Positions 37,602 through 46,691 of a stretch of DNA of 57,568 nucleotides are shown here, in pieces. The stretch comes from Verrucomicrobiia bacterium (GTDB lineage: Bacteria; Verrucomicrobiota; Verrucomicrobiia; Palsa-1439). The stretch's first letter is position 1, and each line of letters begins with the position of its first letter. The notes under the pieces are model-generated. The model was not told the DNA's origin, searched no databases, and worked only from the letters and a program-made list of their open reading frames with translations. Where the stretch lies: NCBI GenBank assembly GCA_022072455.1, contig JAJVHY010000027.1, positions 8,500-66,067 of the forward strand, read 5' to 3'. The translations under genes were made by a program, and so were the position numbers.

Positions 37602-40600
37602 AATTCACCGACCTTTTCATCCGCCGGCCGGTCGTGGCGACCGTCGTCAACCTCGTGATCCTGCTCGCGGGCTTTCAGGCAATTCGCTCGCTCAATGTCC
37701 GGCAATACCCGCGCAGCGACATTGCCGTCATCACCATCAAAACCGCCTACGTCGGCGCCAATGCTGACCTCGTTCGCGGATTCGTCACAACCCCGCTCGA
37801 ACGTGCCATCGCCAGCGCCGACGGTATTGATTACATCGAGTCCCAGTCCGCGCAGAGCCTCAGCACCATTTCCGTGCATCTCCGGCTCAACTACGACAAC
37901 AACGACGCGCTGACCCAGATCCAGTCAAAGGTTGCGCAAGTCCGCAACGACCTGCCGCCTGAGGCTGAAGCGCCGGTCATTGATATCGAAACCAGCGACA
38001 ACCGGTTCGCCGCGATGTACTTGAGTTTCTACTCCGACGATCTCGACCAAAATCAGATCACTGATTACCTGACGCGCGTTGTGCAGCCCAAACTGACTGC
38101 CGTGGCCGGCGTCCAGAAAGCCGACATCCTCGGCGCGCGAACCTTCGCGATGCGCGTCTGGCTGAAAGCGGACCGGCTCGCGGCCTTGAACATCTCCCCG
38201 TCCGAAGTTCGCGCCGCACTCGGCGCCAACAACTATCTTTCCGCCGTCGGCGCCACCAAAGGCGCGATGGTCTCGATGAACCTGACCGCCAATACCGACC
38301 TTCGCACCCCCGAGGAATTCCGGCAGCTCGTCATCCGCGAAACCAACGGCACCATCGTCCGCCTCCAAGATGTCGCCGACGTGCAACTCGGCGCGGAAAA
38401 CTACGACGATGAAGTGCGGTTCTCCGGCCAGAAAGCCACGTTTATGGGCGTCTGGGTATTGCCGACCGCCAATTCGCTTGACGTGATCAAAGCCGTGCGT
38501 GCGGAACTGCCGATGATCGAAAAAGAATTGCCGGTGGGGATGAAGCTGGGCATTCCCTACGACTCCACGAAATACATCCGCGACGCGATTCACGAAGTGA
38601 TCCGGACGCTCGTGGAAACGCTGATCATCGTTGTGGTTGTTATCTTCCTGTTCCTCGGTTCACTCCGGTCCGTCTTGATCCCCGTCGTCGCGATTCCCAT
38701 CTCGCTCATCGGCGCGGTGTTCTTGATGCTCGTGTTCGGGTTCACGTTAAACTTGCTCACCTTGTTGGCAATCGTGTTGTCGGTCGGGTTGGTCGTTGAC
38801 GACGCGATTGTTGTCGTCGAAAACGTCGAGCGGCACCTCCACGAAGGCGCGTCGCCTTTCGAGGCGGCAATCCGCAGTGGCCGGGAACTATTCAGTCCGA
38901 TCATCGCGATGACCATCACGCTTGCGACCGTGTACGCGCCGATCGGTTTCCAAGGCGGCCTGACCGGCGCGCTCTTCCGCGAATTCGCGCTGACACTGGC
39001 CGGCGCCGTCACCGTTTCCGGCATCGTCGCCATCACGCTCTCGCCAATGATGGCGTCAAAACTCCTGCGCGCCAAAGACGCGGACGCCGGTTTCGCCGGC
39101 ATGATCAGCCGACATTTCGATGTGCTGCGCCGAAAGTACATCCAACTCCTCGGCGGCACCCTGCGCTGGCGACCGGTCACCCTCACCCTTGCCGGCCTTG
39201 TCATCTTGTTGATGGTGCCATTCTTCATGTTCTCCGGCAGCGAACTCGCGCCGAAGGAAGACCAAGGCTTTATCATGGCTGTCATCCAAGCTGCGCCCAA
39301 CTCGACACTTGACCAGACCTTGCTCTACACCGAGAAAGTCCACGAGGCTTTCAAGTCAGTCCCCGAAACCGAAAACACGTTTCAAATCACCAGTCCGTCG
39401 TTCGGCTTTGGCGGCATGACCGTCAAACCGTGGAGCGAACGCAATCGCAACACCGAAGTCATTGTCGGCGAAGTGTTCGGCAAACTCTCCGCCATTCCCG
39501 GCATCCAAGCCATCGCGTTCACCCCCTCGCCCTTGCCGGGCGGCGGCGACTTCCCGGTGGAATTCGTGATCGCCTCTACCGCCGAACCGCGCGAACTTCT
39601 CGAATTCGCCAACCAACTCGTCCTGAAAGCGTTCGCGAGCGGCCTCTTCATGTATGCCGACACCAATCTGAAATTCGACCAGCCCCAGACTGAAATCGTC
39701 TTCGACCGCGACAAGGTGGCCTCGCTCGGCGTGAATCTCCAGCAAGTCGGTGCCGACCTCGGCACGATGCTCGGCGGCAACTACGTGAACCGGTTCAGCA
39801 TCCAAGGCCGCAGCTACAAGGTCATCCCCCAAGTAACGCGCGCCCAGCGGCTCACCCCCGAACAACTCCAGGAAATGTACGTCAGCGGCCCTGGCGGCAA
39901 ACTCGTCCAACTCGCGACATTCGCGACACTGAAACAGACGACCGAACCGCGCCAGATTTTCCGGTTCCAGCAACTCAACTCCGTGAAAATCCAAGGCGCC
40001 ATCGCGCCCGGCGTGACGCTTGATCAAGCTCTGAAAATGCTCGAAGACGAAGCCGCAAAGATTCTCCCCCGCGGCTACCGGGTGGACTACGCCGGCGAAG
40101 CCCGGCAACTCCGCACCGAAGGCAGCAACCTCAACACGACGTTAATCCTCGCGCTGATCCTGATCTTCCTCGTGCTCGCCGCGCAGTTTGAAAGTTTTCG
40201 CGACCCGCTCATCATCCTGCTCGGCTCGGTGCCGCTGGCGATGTCCGGTTCGCTCCTGTTTACGTTCCTCGGGTTCACGACGTTGAACATTTACAGCCAG
40301 ATCGGACTGATCACGCTCGTGGGGCTCGTCTCAAAGAACGGCATTCTCATCGTCGAATTCGCCAACACCCTCCAAGCCGCCGGCAAGTCCAAGCTCGAAG
40401 CCGTCGTCGAAGCCGCCGGCACGCGGTTGCGACCGGTCCTGATGACCTCATTTGCGACGATTGCCGGCCACTTCCCACTGGTTCTCGCCACTGGCCCCGG
40501 GGCGGGCTCGCGCAACAGCATCGGCATTGTCCTCGTCACCGGCATGGCAATTGGGACGGTATTCACGCTCTTCATCCTGCCTTCCATCTATATGGCCATT

Positions 40601-40660
40601 GCCCGCGATCGCGCGCAAGCGCCCACACCCGCCGCCGAATTGGAAGAGGTGGTGGCATGA
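37598..40660 (+). CDS. RND-family multidrug efflux permease (HAE1)
   Basis: 1020-residue inner-membrane proton-driven pump of the AcrB/MexF type. It has the typical N-terminus (FTDLFIRRPVVATVVNLVI), large periplasmic loops and about twelve membrane segments. The key proton-relay acidic pair is visible in GLVVDDAIVVVENVERH, and the second-half repeat is GLVSKNGILIVEFAN. Length is normal. It would export drugs or other amphiphiles through the adaptor (36501) and outer-membrane channel (40657). Four-base overlaps on both sides indicate one transcription and translation unit. Confidence 0.96.
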   Translation: MKFTDLFIRRPVVATVVNLVILLAGFQAIRSLNVRQYPRSDIAVITIKTAYVGANADLVRGFVTTPLERAIASADGIDYIESQSAQSLSTISVHLRLNYDNNDALTQIQSKVAQVRNDLPPEAEAPVIDIETSDNRFAAMYLSFYSDDLDQNQITDYLTRVVQPKLTAVAGVQKADILGARTFAMRVWLKADRLAALNISPSEVRAALGANNYLSAVGATKGAMVSMNLTANTDLRTPEEFRQLVIRETNGTIVRLQDVADVQLGAENYDDEVRFSGQKATFMGVWVLPTANSLDVIKAVRAELPMIEKELPVGMKLGIPYDSTKYIRDAIHEVIRTLVETLIIVVVVIFLFLGSLRSVLIPVVAIPISLIGAVFLMLVFGFTLNLLTLLAIVLSVGLVVDDAIVVVENVERHLHEGASPFEAAIRSGRELFSPIIAMTITLATVYAPIGFQGGLTGALFREFALTLAGAVTVSGIVAITLSPMMASKLLRAKDADAGFAGMISRHFDVLRRKYIQLLGGTLRWRPVTLTLAGLVILLMVPFFMFSGSELAPKEDQGFIMAVIQAAPNSTLDQTLLYTEKVHEAFKSVPETENTFQITSPSFGFGGMTVKPWSERNRNTEVIVGEVFGKLSAIPGIQAIAFTPSPLPGGGDFPVEFVIASTAEPRELLEFANQLVLKAFASGLFMYADTNLKFDQPQTEIVFDRDKVASLGVNLQQVGADLGTMLGGNYVNRFSIQGRSYKVIPQVTRAQRLTPEQLQEMYVSGPGGKLVQLATFATLKQTTEPRQIFRFQQLNSVKIQGAIAPGVTLDQALKMLEDEAAKILPRGYRVDYAGEARQLRTEGSNLNTTLILALILIFLVLAAQFESFRDPLIILLGSVPLAMSGSLLFTFLGFTTLNIYSQIGLITLVGLVSKNGILIVEFANTLQAAGKSKLEAVVEAAGTRLRPVLMTSFATIAGHFPLVLATGPGAGSRNSIGIVLVTGMAIGTVFTLFILPSIYMAIARDRAQAPTPAAELEEVVA

Positions 40661-42072
40661 AACACGTCGCGGTACTCACCCTTGTCATTCTGACCGGCTG
40701 CGCCGTCGGCCCGGATTACCGGTCACCGAAAACCGAGTTACCGGCCAACTGGTCGGAGTCGCACGCCGGTGGGATCACCAACCGCACTGCCCAACTTGCG
40801 CAGTGGTGGAAGACGTTCCAGGATCCCGAGCTTGATTCGCTGATCGAACGCGCCTTGCTTGCCAACCACGATCTGCGGATGGCTGCCAGTCGGTTGCGTG
40901 AGGCGCGCGCGCTGCGAGCCGGCCGGTACTGGGACATGCTCCCCACCATCGAAGGCCAGGCGGCGTACATCAACGCCCGCACCAGCAAAAACGCCCAAGT
41001 CTTCCCGATCGACAAGATCAATACCGAAACCTACGACGCGCATTTCGATGCCGTCTGGGAGATTGACGTCTTCGGACGCAAACGCCGCGGCCTCGAAGCC
41101 GTCAAAGCCAACTTCGCCGCAACGCAGGAAGATCAACGCGACGTTCTGGTGAGCGTGCTGGCGGAAGTGGCACGCAATTACGTCGAACTCCGCGGCTTTC
41201 AACGCCGGAGCGCCATCACCCGCGACAACATTGCGGCGCAACAAGTCGCCCTCGACCTTACCCGCGCGCGATTCAAGGGCGGCATCAGCAGCCAGCTCGA
41301 CGTCGCGCAAGCCGCCGCCTTGCTGGCCGGCACACAATCACAGTTGCCGGTGCTCGAAGCCGCCACCAAACAGACGCTCCACCGGTTGGCGGTATTGATC
41401 GGCCAAACGCCGGACAAATTGCTGGCGGAGCTCGTGCCAGCCGGCCCAATTCCCGGCATCCCGCCGGAAGTGCCGGTCGGCTTGCCCTCTGAGCTATTGC
41501 GCCGCCGAGCCGACATTCGCCGCGCCGAACGCCGACTCGCCGCGACCACTGCCCGCATTGGCGTCGAGACGGCGGAGTTGTTCCCGAAGTTCTCGCTGAT
41601 CGGCACCGGTGGACTACAGAGCTTGAGCACGAGCGATTGGTTCAGCGGCGGCAGCCGGTATTGGACCGCAGGACCGACGGTGACGTGGCGGTTGTTTGAA
41701 CTCGGTAAAATCCGCAGTCAGATCAAGGCCGCAACGGCGCGGGAGGAAGAAGCGCTCGCGTTCTACGAGCAATCCGTGTTGCTGGCATTGGAGGATGTCG
41801 AGAACGCGTTGGTGAACTACGCGCAGGAGCAGGAGCGCCACCGGTCACTGCACGCGCAAGTCGCCGCCAACCGGCAAGCCGTCGAGCTGGCCAACGAGCT
41901 TTACAGCAAAGGCAACAGCGATTTCCTCACCGTGCTGGATGCGAAGCGTTCGCTTTACCGGGCCGAAGACGATCTCGCGCAATGCGAGCGCACCGTGACC
42001 ACCAACCTCATCGCACTCTACAAAGCGCTCGGCGGCGGGTGGGAAGAAATCAAGCTGGTTGAGAAGCGCTAG
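40657..42072 (+). CDS. Outer-membrane efflux lipoprotein (NodT/OprM family)
   Basis: 471-residue channel subunit of the tripartite pump. The N-terminal signal ends in a lipobox (ILTGC, lipidation at C15) followed by AVGPDYRSPKTELPANW, the standard start of NodT-type outer-membrane factors. Two repeats of the TolC/OEP domain follow (for example SLIERALLANHDLRMAASRLREARA and LPSELLRRRADIRRAERRLAA). It completes the regulator-adaptor-permease-channel operon. Its stop overlaps the convergent lysyl oxidase gene by 4 bp. Confidence 0.94.
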   Translation: MKHVAVLTLVILTGCAVGPDYRSPKTELPANWSESHAGGITNRTAQLAQWWKTFQDPELDSLIERALLANHDLRMAASRLREARALRAGRYWDMLPTIEGQAAYINARTSKNAQVFPIDKINTETYDAHFDAVWEIDVFGRKRRGLEAVKANFAATQEDQRDVLVSVLAEVARNYVELRGFQRRSAITRDNIAAQQVALDLTRARFKGGISSQLDVAQAAALLAGTQSQLPVLEAATKQTLHRLAVLIGQTPDKLLAELVPAGPIPGIPPEVPVGLPSELLRRRADIRRAERRLAATTARIGVETAELFPKFSLIGTGGLQSLSTSDWFSGGSRYWTAGPTVTWRLFELGKIRSQIKAATAREEEALAFYEQSVLLALEDVENALVNYAQEQERHRSLHAQVAANRQAVELANELYSKGNSDFLTVLDAKRSLYRAEDDLAQCERTVTTNLIALYKALGGGWEEIKLVEKR

Positions 42073-42812
42073 TTGCGGACGCGCACCGGGACGGCGGTGC
42101 TATTGTTCTGATAATCGTGCTCCGGCAAGATGCGGTCAGGATTGACCTCGACTTCCAGTGTGTACTTACCAGGCGCGAGGCCGGTGATGTCGATATACTG
42201 GCAATCCAGCGCCTGATCATAGACGTCCGCCCACCCGGCACTGATGCCTTGGTTCGCGATGCAATCATGGAAGACCGCGCCGATTTTCGATTTGTAGGGC
42301 AGCGAGTCGAGCATGCAAAACCCCTGTTTCCGGCCGGTAATAAACTCGCCACTCTCCGCGAGTGTACCGAGCAGCGCCTGATTGGCCGGGTCGGAGACCG
42401 GCAGCGACCAGTCGCGGCTCTTGCGCCACGCTTTGTAACCGGCTTTTGTCCAGAGCCTGTATTCAGTGAATTGTTCGAGGTGGTAATGGCCGTGGCACTC
42501 GCTGAAATGAAACAACAGCGAACACTCGGCCGGTGCGCCGATGAAAAGCGCTGTCTCACCGATGTTCGGCGTCGTGGTGGTAAAGCGGAGTAACCGCCGT
42601 AATCCCGGTGTCGCGATGCAGCCTTCGATGTACTGGCAACTGTTGGTCGCGATGAATTCCTGCGTGATGGACCGGTCTTTTTTCAACGGTTGCTTGGCCA
42701 CGATCAAGTCCGGCAAGAGCGGCCCCGCCGGCGTGGCGCAGGGCCCGAGTTGTGCGGTCACGGAACCAGTGCATACCAGCACAAAAAGGAAACAGACCAA
42801 GGCCACCTTCAT
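42069..42812 (-). CDS. Secreted lysyl oxidase-like copper amine oxidase
   Basis: 247 residues from the ATG at 42812, giving a clean signal peptide (MKVALVCFLFVLVCTGSVTA). An ATG at 42875 would add 21 residues unlike a signal. The body matches the lysyl oxidase domain: copper ligands CHGHYH (H107, H109, H111); K162 in TGRKQGFC and Y198 in ADVYDQALDCQYIDIT, which align with the lysine and tyrosine that form the lysyl tyrosylquinone cofactor in animal LOX; and the C-terminal GKYTLEVEVNPDRILPEHDYQNN. It would oxidise lysine side chains or amines outside the cytoplasm, possibly cross-linking surface proteins. It lies downstream of two membrane-protein genes. Confidence 0.88.
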   Translation of the reverse strand: MKVALVCFLFVLVCTGSVTAQLGPCATPAGPLLPDLIVAKQPLKKDRSITQEFIATNSCQYIEGCIATPGLRRLLRFTTTTPNIGETALFIGAPAECSLLFHFSECHGHYHLEQFTEYRLWTKAGYKAWRKSRDWSLPVSDPANQALLGTLAESGEFITGRKQGFCMLDSLPYKSKIGAVFHDCIANQGISAGWADVYDQALDCQYIDITGLAPGKYTLEVEVNPDRILPEHDYQNNSTAVPVRVRN

Positions 42813-42877
42813 GACTGGGGTTCTTATGCCAATCCCTGCTCCCCGGCAAGAAAAACGCAACCCGCACCGCAACAAAT

Positions 42878-43582
42878 TTAGACGCGGTCGCGTTCTTCCA
42901 GCGCGGCCAGCAACACCGCGATGGCACGCCGCAATTCTCTTTCCTGCGGCGTCAAATCCGCGGCTGTCGCCAGCCGGTGGAGGCGCGCTTGCACCAATTG
43001 CACGGCCGCCAGCGAGTCATTCAGGCAATCCAGCGCCGAAATTCCGCGACTGTCTTTCGTACGCAACAGTTGGTGAAAATCCGCCTCTAACTGCGCGCCC
43101 AATTGTGCCACCAGTGCCGGATCCTGGCCGACGCGAAGCAGTTCCTTGATCTGGTCCTGCCGGCTGACGAGGAAATCATCCACCATCGTCGCCACATGCG
43201 GGGCCAATTCCTGGAGTTGTTGCCGGACCATCGCGAGAGTCCGGGTCTCGAATTGCCGCCGCGCTGCCGGCATCTGTTCGATGGCCAAATCCGGCAATTG
43301 CCGGATGGCTGCCGGCACTTCTGTCACCAGCCTGTCAGCGAGTTCGCGGCCATTGTCACGCACAAAACCGGCGGCGTAGTGGTTCGCCAAGGCTGCCGCC
43401 GGTTTCGGCTGCAGCAGATTCTGATGAAGGAAGTACGTCAGGCAGCCCATGTAGACGCCGACGAAAATCACGCCCCCGACAAAAAACCCGCGCGTGCGCC
43501 GGTAGGTCTGCTGGGCTTTGACGAGTTGAGCGTCAACACATTCGACAACGGCAACCTCAACGGAAAGCGGGGTCTGGCTCAT
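42878..43582 (-). CDS. Membrane-anchored helical protein B, unknown function
   Basis: 234 residues from the ATG at 43582, which overlaps the upstream stop (TAATG) and has AAGGAG eight bases before it. A single hydrophobic segment (GFFVGGVIFVGVYMGCLTYFL, about residues 32-52) is followed by a long helical, Gln/Leu/Arg-rich region with ELAPHVATMVDDFLVSRQDQIKELL. Its layout mirrors the preceding gene product (short N-terminal cytoplasmic part, one membrane segment, helical outer domain), so the two may be paralogues or partners. No known family was recognised. Confidence 0.75.
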   Translation of the reverse strand: MSQTPLSVEVAVVECVDAQLVKAQQTYRRTRGFFVGGVIFVGVYMGCLTYFLHQNLLQPKPAAALANHYAAGFVRDNGRELADRLVTEVPAAIRQLPDLAIEQMPAARRQFETRTLAMVRQQLQELAPHVATMVDDFLVSRQDQIKELLRVGQDPALVAQLGAQLEADFHQLLRTKDSRGISALDCLNDSLAAVQLVQARLHRLATAADLTPQERELRRAIAVLLAALEERDRV

Positions 43583-44319
43583 TATTGGTTCTCCTTGCCA
43601 AGCGAAGTTTCCTGCATAAATCGGGCGTATTCCACCGGCGCCATCTCGCGCAGGTTTTCCTGCAACAAGTTCGCGCACAACACCGCCACTTCCCACGTGA
43701 CGGGCCGGTTCTTCACCGTCTCGGCTTCCAGTTCGCGGATCAGGTGAATATCATTGAAAATTCCCTGCATGGAAGCGACATAGGGATTCATGATGCTGGA
43801 ACCGATGTTGAGCAACCGCGCCTCGGTTTCCCGCGTCAAGTTGGCCACCAGCCTGGCCACAGCCGCGTCGGTCATCTCCGGAAACATCTGGCGGATTTTG
43901 GCTTCGCGTTCAGCAATGACCTTGCCTAGCGATTCCTGCAATGTCTCATGAATCCGCGCCGGCATTTCCTGGCGGAGTGTTTCGAGTTCTTGGGCGGCTT
44001 TCGCCGTCAACTCCGGCGTCCGTGCCTGCAACTGTCCCAATTCGGTTTTGACCACCGGCATGAGTTTGTCGAGCGTACCCATCGTCAACGTGGTCACCTC
44101 CGGCACCACCTCCCGGCGGAAACCGCCAGCCAGTTCCGCAACAAACTCCTCCTGCTGCGGCCCCTTGTTGATCAAGTCGAGCGCCGCACTGCGCAACACG
44201 AACAAGCCGGTCAGAATTATGACGCCACAACTTACGGTCGCGCCGATCTTCCACCAGCGGAGCCGACGGTTCAACTCGTCAATCTCCGCAAATTTTTTCT
44301 GCACAACCTCAATAATCAT
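43582..44319 (-). CDS. Membrane-anchored helical protein A, unknown function
   Basis: 245 residues. A short N-terminal helix (VVQKKFAEIDELNRRLRW) precedes one membrane segment (KIGATVSCGVIILTGLFVL, about 24-42) and a long extracytoplasmic helical region with MPVVKTELGQLQARTPELTAKAAQELETLRQEMPARIHETLQ. The ATG at 44319 has AGGAG nine bases upstream. It is the first gene of a three-gene minus-strand operon ending in the lysyl oxidase. I do not recognise the family; a periplasmic coiled-coil scaffold is conceivable but unproven. Confidence 0.75.
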   Translation of the reverse strand: MIIEVVQKKFAEIDELNRRLRWWKIGATVSCGVIILTGLFVLRSAALDLINKGPQQEEFVAELAGGFRREVVPEVTTLTMGTLDKLMPVVKTELGQLQARTPELTAKAAQELETLRQEMPARIHETLQESLGKVIAEREAKIRQMFPEMTDAAVARLVANLTRETEARLLNIGSSIMNPYVASMQGIFNDIHLIRELEAETVKNRPVTWEVAVLCANLLQENLREMAPVEYARFMQETSLGKENQ

Positions 44320-44451
44320 ATCGCCGATCTCCTGAAACTTTCATTACGGTTGACGGACAACACAACCCGGATAATTCAGCAGGATGCTTGCCAATACTCG
44401 GGCCAATTGCTGATTGCCGCCGCCATCCTGCCTTCGTATCTTGCGTCACCT

Positions 44452-44817
44452 ATGTCCGACCAACCGCCTCAACTCCGCACGGTTCTCGCGCGCGGCTTCC
44501 GCCGGAAATGCCCCCGGTGTGGCGAAGGTGACTTGTTCAAGAGATGGATCACGCTGCACGACCGGTGTCCCGTCTGCGACTTGCAATACCTCCAAAATCA
44601 AGGCGATCTCTGGGGCTACCTGCTGTTGATTGACCGGGCCGTCTTCATCTTTCCGCTGATCGTGGTAATTTACTTCCGGATCTACAACCCCTACTCGGTT
44701 TGGTTTTATATTTTCGTCGCCGCGCTGATTGGAGGATTGCTCTACAGCCTGCCCCACCGCAACGGCATGAGCGTCGGCCTCGAATATTACTGGCGGAACC
44801 GTCCCCCGCGGACTTGA
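44452..44817 (+). CDS. DUF983 family membrane protein
   Basis: 121 residues. The N-terminal half has two CxxC pairs (RRKCPRCGEGDLFKRW and DRCPVCDLQY), typical of DUF983, likely a zinc ribbon. The C-terminal half has two hydrophobic segments (AVFIFPLIVVIYFRI and FYIFVAALIGGLLYSL). The ATG at 44452 is chosen because it places RGFRRKCPRCGEG near the start as in the family. Function is unknown. The next gene starts 35 bp later. Confidence 0.82.
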   Translation: MSDQPPQLRTVLARGFRRKCPRCGEGDLFKRWITLHDRCPVCDLQYLQNQGDLWGYLLLIDRAVFIFPLIVVIYFRIYNPYSVWFYIFVAALIGGLLYSLPHRNGMSVGLEYYWRNRPPRT

Positions 44818-44852
44818 CGCCTCCCCCCCGGCCACTTAGCATCCGCCCGCCC

Positions 44853-46691
44853 ATGAAAAAAATCGTGCTTATCTTTATCGCGCTGACGTTGTTCGTCGCC
44901 GCGGCCATTCTCTTCTACAATCGCGGTGGCCGCGCGCCTGTCGGCGCCGCCCTCGTACCGGAAAGCACACTGCTCTTCCTCGACATCCCGGACTTCCAAG
45001 CCAGCCGGAACCAATTTCTCGATACGCCCACGGCCGCCTTTTGGCGCGAACCGGAAGTGCAAGCCTTCCTCGAACAACCTCTTGCCGCCTGGCGCGCCGC
45101 CACCGGTGCCACTTCCACCACAGACGAGCAACGCGGCCTCGACCAACTCCTTGCCCTCCCCCAAGGCGAAGTCTTTGCCGCCCTCACCCAATTCGCCGCC
45201 ACCCCCAAACCCCGCGTCACCGGCATTATCGGCGTGGACCTCAAACTCCGCAAAACCCAAGCCCTCGCCTACCTCAAAATCTACGAACACAAATTGACCA
45301 AGTACAACCCCACCGCCACCCTCGACAAGAAAACCTACTACGGCGTGGACTACACCATCGTCCGCCTCAACTCCCAACCCCAACTCTGCCACGCCTTTCT
45401 CGGTGCCCTCTGGGTCGTCGCCTCCGACGAAGACCAGCTCCGCGACGTGATTGCCCGCCATACCGGCCATGCCGACTCCGACACACCCACATTGGCCGGC
45501 AGCCCGCGCTACACCACCGCCCTCCGGCAACTCCCGCCCGGCACCGCCGCCCGCGCCTTCGTCAATGTCGAAGAACTCGTCCGCCAATTCGGCATGGCCC
45601 TCCTCATGGCCGCCCAAGCCACTCCCGCCCTCCAAAACATCGGCAACATCGAAGCCACCGCCGCCGCCGTCAAACTCACCCCTACCGGCCTTACCGACTC
45701 CACTCTGATCACCTACCTCAAAGACCGGCCTGCTGAACCACCCATCGCCCGCCGCACCCTCACCGCCGCTCCGGCCGACTCCGCGCTCTACTCCGTCCAA
45801 ACCACCGACCTCGCCAGCGTGTTCAAAAACCTCATGGAAGCCCTCGCCCGCTCCGGCAACCCCACCGCCACAAAAATGGGCGGCGACTTCGACAAGTTTC
45901 TCGCCGATGCCGGCGTGCGGCTCGCCGACGATTTTCTCGCCCACCTCGGCCCGGAAGTCGCCTACATCGGCAATTGGCGCACCGGCGCCCGCGCGCCGGA
46001 TTTTGCAATTGTCATCGAAGTCAAAAACCGCGCCGCCATCGGCACCAAATACGCCACCATCGTTGACATCCTCAACCAGACCACCGGCCGCACCGACACC
46101 CTTACCCACGCTGGCGAAACCCTGCACGTCATTCACACCGAAAGCAGCTACGCGGTCCCGACCTACTGCCTCACCGACCAGTTTTTTGTCCTCGCGCTGA
46201 CGCCGGACTATGCAAAGGAAATCATCACCCAACTCAAATCCGGCACCCCCGCCCTCGCCGGCAATACCGACTTCCAACAAGCCAGCCGGCAAGTGCCCAC
46301 CGGCGGCTCCTCATTCACCTACTGCGACCTTCGCCAGGTCATTGGCGGCCTCTACACCTTTGCCCATACCCAAGCCACCAATACCGACGCCACCGCACTT
46401 ATTGCTTGGAACAAACTCCCCCAACCGACCACCATCGCCCGGCATCTCGGCCCCTACGTATCCACCACTGTTGAAAACGCCCGCGCCGCTACCACCACCA
46501 GCTACTCACCGCTGGGCAAACCGGTCACCTTACTCGTTGCCTTGGCGGGCGGCATTGCCGCCGCGCAGCCACTCCTCGCGCAACTTCCGCTCGACGCTAT
46601 TCCAGGGTTGCCCACCATGTCTTCAGGTAGGGCCGCTCCCCCTCCGCCAGCCGGTAATCAAACGGCACCGTCGCGAACTCCAACGCCGTGA
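44853..46691 (+). CDS. Large exported DUF3352-like protein, unknown function
   Basis: 612 residues with an N-terminal membrane anchor or signal (KKIVLIFIALTLFVAAAILFY) followed by ALVPESTLLFLDIPDFQASRNQF, which recalls the opening of DUF3352 proteins (ALxPADTxxYLxVPD). The rest is an Ala/Thr/Pro-rich globular region with no catalytic motif that I recognise. Codon use is strongly C-ending. The C-terminal 31 codons (TMSSGRAAPPPPAGNQTAPSRTPTP and preceding residues) are encoded antisense to the end of the RluA-RlmI gene, a 95-bp convergent overlap, which suggests the original stop was lost and the frame extended. Confidence 0.72.
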   Translation: MKKIVLIFIALTLFVAAAILFYNRGGRAPVGAALVPESTLLFLDIPDFQASRNQFLDTPTAAFWREPEVQAFLEQPLAAWRAATGATSTTDEQRGLDQLLALPQGEVFAALTQFAATPKPRVTGIIGVDLKLRKTQALAYLKIYEHKLTKYNPTATLDKKTYYGVDYTIVRLNSQPQLCHAFLGALWVVASDEDQLRDVIARHTGHADSDTPTLAGSPRYTTALRQLPPGTAARAFVNVEELVRQFGMALLMAAQATPALQNIGNIEATAAAVKLTPTGLTDSTLITYLKDRPAEPPIARRTLTAAPADSALYSVQTTDLASVFKNLMEALARSGNPTATKMGGDFDKFLADAGVRLADDFLAHLGPEVAYIGNWRTGARAPDFAIVIEVKNRAAIGTKYATIVDILNQTTGRTDTLTHAGETLHVIHTESSYAVPTYCLTDQFFVLALTPDYAKEIITQLKSGTPALAGNTDFQQASRQVPTGGSSFTYCDLRQVIGGLYTFAHTQATNTDATALIAWNKLPQPTTIARHLGPYVSTTVENARAATTTSYSPLGKPVTLLVALAGGIAAAQPLLAQLPLDAIPGLPTMSSGRAAPPPPAGNQTAPSRTPTP

